Positions 1 to 6,000 of a stretch of 6,000 nucleotides of DNA are shown piece after piece. This DNA comes from an uncultured Lachnospiraceae bacterium (GTDB lineage: Bacteria > Bacillota > Clostridia > Lachnospirales > Lachnospiraceae): assembly GCA_902782625.1 (NCBI GenBank), contig CACZNZ010000421.1, positions 1-6,000 on the forward strand, written 5' to 3'. How positions within the stretch are numbered: the first letter of the stretch is position 1; the number at the start of each line of letters is the position of its first letter. Below the pieces are notes generated by a model. The model saw nothing but the letters and a program-made list of their open reading frames with translations, was not told where the DNA came from and searched no databases. Both the position numbers and the translations under genes were made by a program.

Positions 1-1278
1 AGGTACAGTTCATATACCTTGCAGGGAACATCGCTAATTTTCAATCCTCTTGAAGAAAGCAATTTCAAAGCCATGGACAGCCGTACGATTTATGTCGGTG
101 TTACTAGCCCGACAGGACCCAAAGATATCTCAACAGCCACGATTTCCGGTGTGACTTACATGAAATACACGGGGAATGCTATCACGCAGTCGCCGATTGT
201 GAATCTGGATGGAAAGACATTGGCAAACAACATCGACTATTATCTGACGTATACGAATAACGTTGAAGTCGGCACAGCGACAATGACCATCAGAGGCAAA
301 GGGAATTATACAGGGAAAATTTCGAAAACTTTTAGTATTTTCGATAGAAAAGATTATGCGATACAATCTTTGGCTGATCAGATCAACTTCCTTGAATCAG
401 AGGGAATCAGCCAGTATCCTTCCACAGACAGAACTGCCATACAAAATGCGATTGACGCTGCGAAGGTGATGCTCCAGAATGCAGATACGTCTGCTGAAAC
501 CTTGGAAAATGCGCTGACATCCCTTAATAATTTGGTGACGACGGCACAGAAACACCTCGTGGAACAGCAGCAGGAGACTGCTAAAAAGAAACAACAGATG
601 GAGGATGCCAGGAAAGCCGCTGAAGCTATGCCTTCCGCTAAAGCCGTTGAAAAGAGCATCCTGAAAAAGAAGAACGATTCGGATCTTACGGGTTCTTCCT
701 TTGCTCCGCTACAGGTAAAGAGCACGAAACAGACAAAGTCCTCCGTAACCCTGAAATGGAAAGCCATATCCGGCGCTTCTGGCTATGTAATTTATGGCAG
801 CAAGTGCGGAAAATCCAACAGAATCAAGAAAATTGCTACAGTTAAGAGAACATCCTACATACAGAAGAAGCTTAAGAAGGGCACCTACTATAAATATATC
901 GTTGTCGCCCAGAAATCGACGGCCGTCGGTATCAAGGCTGCTTCGATATCCAAGATGATCTATGTCGCGACAAAGGGCGGTAAAGTCAGCAATGTAAAGA
1001 AGATTACCGTCAAGATCAAAAAGAATGGAAAATGGAAGAAAGCTGGCAAGGTCACCACGAAAAAAGGTAAGATCGTTAAATTGAAAGGTATCCAGACTCC
1101 CGCGTCGAAGAAACTCAAGGTTAAGAAGTATACCGGGCTGCGCTTCGAATCGTCCGGGCCGAAGATTGCCACAGTCAACAGCAAGGGCGCTATCAAGGGT
1201 AAAGCCAAAGGTACCTGCTACGTATTTGTTTATGCCCAGAACGGTGTTAGCAAGAAAATCAAAGTCACTGTAAAGTGA
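1..1278 (+). CDS. Modular secreted/surface protein, C-terminal part (5' end outside window)
   Basis: The reading frame is open from base 1. The first in-frame TTG (19) has no ribosome binding site, so this is the last 425 residues of a longer protein. Modules in order (window residue numbers): about 56-113, a beta module with the YTG...GKTL...YYLTYTNN...GTATMTIRGKGNYTG pattern repeated in many clostridial cell-surface proteins; about 118-212, a charged helical segment resembling FIVAR repeats, ending in a Gln/Lys/Glu-rich coiled-coil-like stretch; about 236-325, an FnIII-like domain (SSVTLKWKAISGASGYVIY, then YYKYIVVAQ); about 330-425, a BIg2-like domain (IATVNSKGAIKGKAKGT). The second half is extremely lysine-rich. 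No LPXTG sorting signal or C-terminal membrane helix is present, so any anchor must be upstream or non-covalent. Surface location, and adhesion or wall binding, are inferred from the modules. The exact function and ligand are unknown. It stands alone on the plus strand and ends just before a hairpin terminator. Confidence 0.85.
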   Translation, partial: RYSSYTLQGTSLIFNPLEESNFKAMDSRTIYVGVTSPTGPKDISTATISGVTYMKYTGNAITQSPIVNLDGKTLANNIDYYLTYTNNVEVGTATMTIRGKGNYTGKISKTFSIFDRKDYAIQSLADQINFLESEGISQYPSTDRTAIQNAIDAAKVMLQNADTSAETLENALTSLNNLVTTAQKHLVEQQQETAKKKQQMEDARKAAEAMPSAKAVEKSILKKKNDSDLTGSSFAPLQVKSTKQTKSSVTLKWKAISGASGYVIYGSKCGKSNRIKKIATVKRTSYIQKKLKKGTYYKYIVVAQKSTAVGIKAASISKMIYVATKGGKVSNVKKITVKIKKNGKWKKAGKVTTKKGKIVKLKGIQTPASKKLKVKKYTGLRFESSGPKIATVNSKGAIKGKAKGTCYVFVYAQNGVSKKIKVTVK

Positions 1279-1295
1279 TATTGGCAATCATACAC

Positions 1296-1345
1296 AAAAA
1301 ATCCTGAAGCACTCCGAAAAGGAGGCTTCAGGCTTTCGCTTTTTT
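1296..1345. terminator. Bidirectional Rho-independent terminator between convergent genes
   Basis: The arms CCTGAAGC (1303-1310) and GCTTCAGG (1325-1332) pair perfectly. They are extended inward by CTCC (1312-1315) with GGAG (1321-1324) around a GAAAA loop, with one bulged A at 1311. On the plus strand the stem is followed by CTTTCGC and a run of T (1340-1345). On the minus strand it is followed directly by a T run, because 1296-1301 is all A on the plus strand. It therefore serves both the surface-protein gene and the xpaC-telA operon, and fits the minus strand slightly better. Confidence 0.85.
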
Positions 1346-1402
1346 CTGCTTTTGATCAACTGCAATTTCTGCTCCAAAGAATAGCGGTGACAGCTTGGAG
1401 AA

Positions 1403-2536
1403 TTATCCATTCAGAAGCTTTTGTTTTAATTCATTTTCAAGTTCTGCAAGACGACCTTCTGCTTCAATACGCTTCTGACGACCTTCACGCTGAATCTTCA
1501 GTACCTCGTCGATGGTTGTGATCAGCGATTCATTGGTTGTGATCAGTGTCTCCATATCCACAATACCACGTTCGCTTTCTTTAGCTGTTTCCACAGTCGC
1601 CATCTTCAGACGCTGGGCATTTTTCTGAAGCAGCTCATTCGTCAGATCGGTCACTTTCCGCTGGGCTTCAGCAGCTCTTCTGGAATGCTCTATACCCAGA
1701 GCAATGACCATCTGGCTCTTCCACAGAGGAATCGTATTCGTCAGTGTCGTCTGAATCTTTTCTGACATGGTGATGTCACTGGCCTGGATCATACGAATCT
1801 GTGGAGCCATCTGCAGGGAGACCATTCTGGTCAGTTCCAGATCATGGATCTTTTTCTCGAATCTGGAGATCATATTGTTCATATCGTTGACTTCCTGGGC
1901 GTCTTCCGCAAGGCCTGAAGCAGCAGCTTTCTGCTGCAGAGCAGGAAGATCCTCTTCACGTGCCATGCGTAGTTTTTTCTTCCCGGCAAGAATGTACATA
2001 TTCAATTCTTTGAAATAGACTTTGTTCAGTTCATACAGTTGATCGAGAAGAGCGCTGTCTTTCATCAACTGTATCTGATGGCCTTCCAGAGCCTTGGAGA
2101 TTTTGCTGATATTGGCTTCTGCCTTATCATAGCGCAGTTTCACTGCCTCTGCTTTGGCAGCCTTTTTCTTGAAAAAACCACCGATGCCTTTGGCTTCTTC
2201 TTCGTCAAAATGTTTCAGTTCTGATACGACGCCTCCTAAAAGGTCGCCGATCTCTCCTAAATCTTTTGTCTTAACCTTCTCCAGAGTACCTTCGGAAAAA
2301 TCCGCCATCTTATGTTGTATGCCGGAACCGTACTGCAGGATAGAAGCAGAGTCATCAAGCTTGATTTGATTCACAAAAGAATCAACCTGTTGTTTCTCCT
2401 CTTCAGATAAATATCTTTCTTCCTGATAGACAGCGGGAGCCGGCTCTTCTTCTTTCAGCGCAAAAATGTCAGTATCAGTTTGCTCGAAAGGGTCCAGTGT
2501 CAGGGTAGGTTTCATCATTTTATCCATATCACTCAT
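1403..2536 (-). CDS. telA: TelA/YaaN family protein (annotated as toxic anion resistance)
   Basis: This 377-residue soluble, mostly helical protein belongs to the TelA family (Pfam PF05816; YaaN in Bacillus subtilis). The family core is clear: QMAPQIRMIQ (about 242-251), EKIQTTLTNTIPLWKSQMV (259-277), the stretch with VTDLTNELLQKNAQRLK (295-311), ERGIVDMETL (322-331), and a C-terminal charged coiled coil to the end. Length is normal for the family. The acidic N-terminal 45 residues are variable and probably disordered. I chose ATG at 2534-2536 because AAGGAG (2545-2550) sits 8 nt upstream; an in-frame GTG at 2543-2545 overlaps that Shine-Dalgarno site and cannot be the start. It is the second gene after xpaC, 12 nt away. 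Some homologues are linked to tellurite resistance or to resistance to cell-wall-active agents, but the biochemical activity is not established. Family assignment is firm; a resistance role here is only inferred from the family name. Confidence 0.93.
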   Translation of the reverse strand: MSDMDKMMKPTLTLDPFEQTDTDIFALKEEEPAPAVYQEERYLSEEEKQQVDSFVNQIKLDDSASILQYGSGIQHKMADFSEGTLEKVKTKDLGEIGDLLGGVVSELKHFDEEEAKGIGGFFKKKAAKAEAVKLRYDKAEANISKISKALEGHQIQLMKDSALLDQLYELNKVYFKELNMYILAGKKKLRMAREEDLPALQQKAAASGLAEDAQEVNDMNNMISRFEKKIHDLELTRMVSLQMAPQIRMIQASDITMSEKIQTTLTNTIPLWKSQMVIALGIEHSRRAAEAQRKVTDLTNELLQKNAQRLKMATVETAKESERGIVDMETLITTNESLITTIDEVLKIQREGRQKRIEAEGRLAELENELKQKLLNG

Positions 2537-2544
2537 TAGTAACA

Positions 2545-2550
2545 CTCCTT
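2545..2550 (-). promoter_or_regulatory. Ribosome binding site deciding the telA start
   Basis: AAGGAG on the minus strand lies 8 nt before the ATG at 2536. It overlaps the TAA stop codon of xpaC (2549-2551) and also the G of an upstream in-frame GTG, which rules out that GTG. The overlap of stop codon and Shine-Dalgarno site suggests that translation of xpaC and telA is coupled. Confidence 0.85.
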
Positions 2551-3565
2551 ATCGTTTTAATGGGGATTCCGTCAGTCCGTCCTGGGCAAGCATTGTGCGC
2601 AGCACCTGGATATCAGCGGAAACATCTATCAGTTCATCCTGGAAAAGTTCATCAAACATGGTCTCTAAGGCTTCATTGATGGTGTCCATGGATGTTTCGA
2701 TTTCGTTTTTTGTTTTGGTTATCGTCTCGCCTTGAATAGGCTGATCCTCCAGGTCGTCATAGACGGTCAGGAGGCCGATAATTGTTGGTATATAGTAACT
2801 GATCAGTCTGTCGGCAGAACGGAGTTTTTCCGGATGCTGTCTGATACAGACAAAAATCCGGCTGATGGAAAGCTCCAGTCGATCAAGTTTTTTAAGCATC
2901 TCAGGATTGGAAATGCTTTGGCAAAACCCTCGCAGTCTGTTCAGAGAAGTCTCGGCTTCTATCGTAAAGCGATGGAATTCTTTTTCTTCTTCTGACGCAT
3001 TGGCCCAGCGTTCTTCTTCCGTTTTTTTCAGTGCCTCTTCCTGCTCGCGGATTTTCTGGGATTCTTTGGCTGCTTCATACTGCTCAATGGCTTCGGTAGT
3101 AAGCAGGAGACAGGTCTCCTCATCATCGATCCTGATCCCCGGGAGGCTTCCGCTGTCATGAAGATAGCGAATGTCTTCTCTGATCTGTTTGACAGGAAAA
3201 CCAAGCTGTTTGTGAAGATCCTCATACATTAGATAGGACCTGCCCTTAAACCATGCAAAATATTCTTTGAATCTCTGATATTTTTTTCTGTCTTTCAATC
3301 CCTTGCGCAGCAGTAAAATGCTGCCTGCAGTAAAGGGAAGCATCATACAGCCAAATGCAAGAAATGTAGCTCCGGCTAACCCCGTACCCAGGCTCACAGC
3401 TGAGATCAGAAGAGAAGATGAAAGCGTTCCGAAGATGCCTGTTCCAACTGTTCCGACTGCAATCTGAAGAGGAACCCGGTAGGTCCCGGGCAATGCGGTG
3501 CCTGCCGGCAGAAGATTTCGGACTGCCCGCGTATATTTATTATTATAGTGATAATCAATGTTCAT
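2549..3565 (-). CDS. xpaC: XpaC family membrane protein
   Basis: The 338-residue protein matches the XpaC family (Pfam PF10112, named for 5-bromo-4-chloroindolyl phosphate hydrolysis, although a phosphatase activity has not been clearly shown for the family). Two hydrophobic helices at about 33-58 and 60-87 anchor it in the membrane. Residues about 98-157 look like a winged-helix-type segment (YEDLHKQLGFPVKQIREDIRYL, residues 114-135, then a beta-wing-like turn). A charged coiled coil follows at about 160-200. The C-terminal family core contains HPEKLRSADRLISYYIPTI (244-262) and ends with DVSADIQVLRTMLAQDGL (314-331). The ATG at 3563-3565 is preceded by AGAGGTG with 7 nt spacing. It is first in a two-gene operon with telA, the same order as xpaC-yaaN in Bacillus subtilis. 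A membrane-bound partner for the soluble TelA protein is a reasonable inference. Confidence 0.9.
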   Translation of the reverse strand: MNIDYHYNNKYTRAVRNLLPAGTALPGTYRVPLQIAVGTVGTGIFGTLSSSLLISAVSLGTGLAGATFLAFGCMMLPFTAGSILLLRKGLKDRKKYQRFKEYFAWFKGRSYLMYEDLHKQLGFPVKQIREDIRYLHDSGSLPGIRIDDEETCLLLTTEAIEQYEAAKESQKIREQEEALKKTEEERWANASEEEKEFHRFTIEAETSLNRLRGFCQSISNPEMLKKLDRLELSISRIFVCIRQHPEKLRSADRLISYYIPTIIGLLTVYDDLEDQPIQGETITKTKNEIETSMDTINEALETMFDELFQDELIDVSADIQVLRTMLAQDGLTESPLKR

Positions 3566-3602
3566 AGCTTTGCACCTCTTCGCAAGATAATATGCTCCTT
3601 GT

Positions 3603-3611
3603 ACTATATCA
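3603..3611 (-). promoter_or_regulatory. Candidate extended -10 promoter for xpaC-telA
   Basis: The minus strand reads TGATATAGT, matching the extended -10 pattern TGnTATAAT at eight of nine positions. It lies about 40 nt before the xpaC ATG, giving a short leader. I see no good TTGACA-like -35 box at 16-18 nt spacing (the sequence there is close to GGCTCA), which fits an extended -10 promoter or makes this a chance match. The unit needs its own promoter because a terminator lies just upstream. Confidence 0.4.
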
Positions 3612-3673
3612 CAGTTTATACATTTGAGCCATAGTAGAAAAGAGAGGAGAGTTTCCTGACTTTTTCTTTATGT

Positions 3674-3710
3674 AAATTAAAAAGACCTGCATCCTCATGG
3701 GTTACAGGTC
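3674..3710 (-). terminator. Rho-independent terminator of the asnS-asnA operon
   Basis: On the minus strand GACCTG (3705-3710) pairs with CAGGTC (3684-3689), with a further inner pairing of ACCC and GGAT (one G-T wobble). The stem is followed at once by TTTTTAATTT. It begins 9 nt past the stop codon of the small membrane-protein gene, so it ends the asnS-asnA unit and separates it from xpaC-telA. Confidence 0.85.
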
Positions 3711-3718
3711 CTTGCGAG

Positions 3719-4357
3719 TCAGGAGTCTTCCTTCTCTTTCTGTTCAGGAAATTCAAGGGTTTTCAGAATCTCTTTAAAAACAGTTTGATAATCAGCATCA
3801 TCGTATTGAGACAATATCATGGTATAGATTGTATCCTCTACATCGATGGATACCGCTTGTCCGCGAATTCTTTCATCGCCATTAGGTGAGTGGAAGGTAA
3901 ATCGGATGGCATAATAATCCTGAAGAGTATAAAGGCCCTTGTCTTCAATCACGAATTCATCTGTTTTTTCACGAAGATGTTCGATCCAGTCATTAATCGT
4001 ATCTCGCGAAAACTCTGTCTTTTTATCTTTTTCGAAGAATACACGAAAGATTCCCTGATCAGGATAATAGTAAATATCGTCTTCTTTTGACAGGTCACTG
4101 GCATAGGACCAGTCTGTAGGAATACCGTATTTCATATCTTTGAGATGATAACGATTCCAGGTTAATTCCTCTGACTGTGTATCCATATTCTCCATAGCCA
4201 GGGGCTCCGGAACAGAAGATTCTGTCATTTCAGCTGCTGGCTGACTATGCCTATTTTTTTCACTTAACAGAAATATTACACATACGATGAGTGCAAATGT
4301 AGCTGCCAATAGTCCGAAGAAGACGGATAGTCTTCTGGCTCTCGATGTTTTTTTCAT
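3719..4357 (-). CDS. Membrane-anchored protein of unknown function, coupled to asnA
   Basis: The 212-residue protein has a basic start (MKKTSRARR), one hydrophobic helix at about 11-32, a low-complexity Glu/Ser/Pro-rich linker (33-66) and a folded domain at 67-204. The topology fits a domain held outside the membrane. There is no lipobox cysteine at the expected place, so it is probably an uncleaved anchor. The domain (YGIPTDWSYASD near 77-88, YYAIRFTF near 148-155, IYTMILS near 177-183, FKEILKTLEF at 194-203) recalls PsbP/Mog1-like small alpha-beta domains found in many bacterial lipoproteins. That resemblance is by eye and weak. The start codon overlaps the asnA stop in ATGA, with AGAGGA about 11 nt upstream inside asnA, so translation is probably coupled. 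It is the last gene before the terminator. No link to asparagine metabolism can be seen in the sequence itself. Confidence 0.8.
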   Translation of the reverse strand: MKKTSRARRLSVFFGLLAATFALIVCVIFLLSEKNRHSQPAAEMTESSVPEPLAMENMDTQSEELTWNRYHLKDMKYGIPTDWSYASDLSKEDDIYYYPDQGIFRVFFEKDKKTEFSRDTINDWIEHLREKTDEFVIEDKGLYTLQDYYAIRFTFHSPNGDERIRGQAVSIDVEDTIYTMILSQYDDADYQTVFKEILKTLEFPEQKEKEDS

Positions 4358-5364
4358 AAAATCGTGATTCCTCTTTCAGCAGCCTGATCATAAATTTCAT
4401 CTGGCCAGACGGAAACCTGGATTTCTCCAATATGAGCCTTGCGAAGATAGAACATACAGATACGGGACTGACCGATTCCGCCACCGATCGTCTGGGGGAG
4501 TTTTCCTTCCAGAAGTGCTTTCTGGAATGGAAGAGAGGCTCTTTCTTCACAGCCGGCTTTTTTCAGCTGTTCCCTCAATGCAGCAGCGTCTACACGGATA
4601 CCCATGGAAGAAAGTTCTAATGCGATGTCGAGAACAGGATAATAGACGAGGATATCACCGTTTAAGCTCCAGTCATCATAATCCGGTGCCCGTCCATCGT
4701 GCTTTTCTCCGTCGGAAAGAACGTCCCCGATCTGCATTAGGAATACAGCGCCGTATTCTTTGACTGCCGCATATTCTCGATCTTTGGCATTCATTCCGGG
4801 ATAGCGGTCAATCAGATCCTGAGAAGTGAGAAAAGTAATCTCTTCCGGCAGGAAACATTCAATATAATCATATTTGTTTGCCATATATTTTTCTGTAACA
4901 CGAAGAGCTTCGTAGATGGATTTTACAACAGAACGAAGTGTTTCTTCGTTACGGTCTTTGGGAGAAATAATCTTTTCCCAATCCCACTGGTCTACATAGA
5001 CAGAGTGAATATTGTCAGTCTCTTCATCCCGACGAATCGCATTCATATCGGTATAAAGACCTTCTCCCTCTTCAAACCCATAACGTTTCAGAGCAAGTCT
5101 TTTCCATTTTGCCAAAGAGTGGACAATCTCAAACGGAGAATCATTCTGTTCTTTAACGCCGAAACTTACTGGGCGTTCAACACCATTGAGATTATCGTTC
5201 AATCCGGAATCAGGAGATACGAACAGAGGCGCTGATACACGCTTTAGATTAAGCTCTGCTGCCAGTTCTCTCTGAAAGAAATCCTTGACCTGTTTGATAG
5301 CTACCTGCGTCTCTTTCAGATTCAGTGCAGGTTTGTAATCATCCGGGATAGTGAGCTGACTCAT
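4354..5364 (-). CDS. asnA: Aspartate--ammonia ligase (asparagine synthetase A)
   Basis: AsnA makes asparagine from aspartate, ammonia and ATP, releasing AMP and pyrophosphate (EC 6.3.1.1), in the cytoplasm. The 336-residue protein follows the Escherichia coli enzyme along its length: DNLNGVERPV (57-66), VHSLAKWKRLAL (81-92), GEGLYTDMNAIRRDE (100-114), HSVYVDQWDWE (120-130), RAPDYDDWSLNGDIL (225-239), ELSSMGIRVDA (250-260) and LPQTIGGGIGQSR (289-301). Residues aligning with E. coli Asp46, Arg100 and Gln116 are present as Asp57, Arg111 and Gln126. The loop after DDW is shorter than in E. coli, as in other Bacillota. The fold is related to class II tRNA synthetases. I chose ATG at 5362-5364 because GGAGG is 7 nt upstream; the in-frame GTG at 5368-5370 directly abuts that site. 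It lies 21 nt after asnS and overlaps the next gene by 4 nt. Confidence 0.97.
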   Translation of the reverse strand: MSQLTIPDDYKPALNLKETQVAIKQVKDFFQRELAAELNLKRVSAPLFVSPDSGLNDNLNGVERPVSFGVKEQNDSPFEIVHSLAKWKRLALKRYGFEEGEGLYTDMNAIRRDEETDNIHSVYVDQWDWEKIISPKDRNEETLRSVVKSIYEALRVTEKYMANKYDYIECFLPEEITFLTSQDLIDRYPGMNAKDREYAAVKEYGAVFLMQIGDVLSDGEKHDGRAPDYDDWSLNGDILVYYPVLDIALELSSMGIRVDAAALREQLKKAGCEERASLPFQKALLEGKLPQTIGGGIGQSRICMFYLRKAHIGEIQVSVWPDEIYDQAAERGITIL

Positions 5365-5370
5365 AATCAC

Positions 5371-5376
5371 TCCTCC
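5371..5376 (-). promoter_or_regulatory. Ribosome binding site deciding the asnA start
   Basis: GGAGGA on the minus strand lies in the 21-nt gap between asnS and asnA. Its GGAGG core is 7 nt from the ATG at 5364, which is ideal. The GTG at 5370 follows it directly and would be too close to be used. The gap is too short for a terminator and I see no promoter in it, so asnA is read from the asnS transcript. Confidence 0.85.
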
Positions 5377-5385
5377 ATTTCTAAT

Positions 5386-6000
5386 TTATAATTCACAGTT
5401 GTTGACAGTTCTCGGGAATGGGATGACATCTCTGATGTTACTCATACCGGTAAGGTACATGACGCAGCGTTCAAATCCAAGTCCGAATCCGCTGTGTCTT
5501 GCAGAACCGTATTTGCGCAGATCCAGATAGAAATCATAGTCCTCTTTATGAAGTCCCAGCTCTTCCATACGCTTCGTGAGGATATCGACATCATCTTCAC
5601 GCTGGCTGCCGCCGATGATCTCGCCGATTCCGGGAACCAGGCAGTCCATAGCCGCAACGGTCTTGCCGTCTTCATTCAATTTCATATAGAAGGCCTTGAT
5701 TTCCTTGGGATAGTCCGTGACGAAAACAGGGCGCTTGAACTCTTTCTCAGTCAGGTAACGCTCATGCTCGGTCTGCAGGTCACAGCCCCAGGATACCTTG
5801 TAATCAAACTCGTCGTTGTGTTTCTCGAGGATCTTGACAGCCTCGGTGTAGGTCACATGGCCGAAGTCGGAGTTGAGCACGTGGTTGAGGCGGTCCAGGA
5901 GGCCCTTGTCGATGAACTGGTTGAAGAAGTTCATCTCTTCAGGGGCGTTCTCCAGCACATAGCGGATGATATATTTGAGCATATCTTCAGCCAGCTGCAT
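5386..6000 (-). CDS. asnS: Asparagine--tRNA ligase, C-terminal part (5' end outside window)
   Basis: This is the last 204 residues of AsnRS, which joins asparagine to tRNA-Asn (EC 6.1.1.22). The full protein is usually about 460 residues, so a bit over half is missing at the right edge. The terminal methionine codon at 5998-6000 is internal: in this family [10 protein letters not shown] follows motif 2 and the EPEMAF stretch. Visible class IIb features are [10 protein letters not shown] (126-135 of the fragment), the motif 3 helix and strand GFGLGFER (171-178), and the typical ending DVIPFPRT followed by a short tail. [18 protein letters not shown] (89-106) is also characteristic. It precedes asnA by 21 nt in one operon, a common pairing in Bacillota. 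In Bacillota asnS operons are often governed by a T-box leader, but that region is not in the window. Third-position G+C drops strongly towards the 3' end (see findings). Confidence 0.96.
   Translation of the reverse strand: MQLAEDMLKYIIRYVLENAPEEMNFFNQFIDKGLLDRLNHVLNSDFGHVTYTEAVKILEKHNDEFDYKVSWGCDLQTEHERYLTEKEFKRPVFVTDYPKEIKAFYMKLNEDGKTVAAMDCLVPGIGEIIGGSQREDDVDILTKRMEELGLHKEDYDFYLDLRKYGSARHSGFGLGFERCVMYLTGMSNIRDVIPFPRTVNNCEL

Noticed and set aside
19..21. TTG as the true start of the surface-protein gene
   Set aside because: No Shine-Dalgarno sequence and no signal peptide follow it, and the frame remains open to the window edge, so the gene is simply cut.
378..767. 129-codon minus-strand open frame inside the surface-protein gene
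   Set aside because: Its Phe/Cys/Ser-rich sequence is what results from reading the Lys/Gln/Ala-rich helical region backwards; no family resemblance.
709..1287. 192-codon open frame on the minus strand opposite the surface-protein gene
   Set aside because: It lies wholly opposite a gene with clear domain patterns, would cross the terminator region without a ribosome binding site, and its Leu/Phe-rich sequence is the expected mirror of lysine-rich coding DNA.
3566..3673. A small RNA or short gene in the gap upstream of xpaC
   Set aside because: I see only a candidate promoter and weak 4-bp inverted repeats; no open frame with a ribosome binding site and no stable hairpin apart from the terminator next to it.
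4260..4550. 96-codon minus-strand open frame spanning the asnA/membrane-protein junction
   Set aside because: It overlaps two better-supported genes in another frame on the same strand, and no recognisable motif is seen.
5365..5385. A T-box or other riboswitch controlling asnA separately from asnS
   Set aside because: The gap is only 21 nt and is filled by the ribosome binding site; any T-box would be before asnS, outside the window.
1..6000. CRISPR arrays, insertion sequences, tRNA or rRNA genes, or a defence system
   Set aside because: No regularly spaced direct repeats, terminal inverted repeats, transposase-like proteins or tRNA-like cloverleaf were seen; every long gene belongs to a core or surface-protein family.

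Overview
The window looks like chromosome of a Gram-positive anaerobe of the Bacillota. Three things point that way: strong AGGAGG-type ribosome binding sites, an xpaC-telA gene pair, and a surface protein built from modules common in gut and rumen Clostridia. A Lachnospiraceae-type or related lineage is the best guess, but this is inferred from gene families, not shown by a marker gene. Base composition is moderate, with neither extreme AT nor extreme GC.

Layout. Positions 1-1278 (+) hold the C-terminal part of a large modular secreted or surface protein: a YTG-type beta module, a helical FIVAR-like segment, an FnIII-like domain and a BIg2-like domain. Its start lies before the window. A hairpin at about 1296-1345 can end transcription in both directions and separates it from everything else, which is on the minus strand. 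Reading the minus strand from right to left, the first unit is asnS (3' part, entering from the right edge), then asnA, then a small membrane-anchored protein of unknown function whose ATG overlaps the asnA stop codon. This unit ends at a minus-strand terminator at 3674-3710. After an intergenic stretch with a candidate extended -10 promoter, the second unit is xpaC followed by telA, 12 nt apart, ending at the shared terminator near 1300.

How the genes work together. AsnA makes asparagine from aspartate and ammonia, and AsnRS charges it onto tRNA-Asn, so the first unit is an asparagine supply-and-use operon. The third gene is translationally coupled to it but has no obvious link to asparagine. 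XpaC and TelA are a recurrent pair in Bacillota. TelA homologues are named for tellurite or toxic-anion resistance, but this pair sits alone among housekeeping genes without other resistance genes, so a general envelope or stress role is as likely.

Most of the window is ordinary core genome. The points most worth a second look are the uncharacterised third gene of the asn operon, a sharp change in third-position base use inside asnS, and the very lysine-rich C-terminal half of the surface protein.
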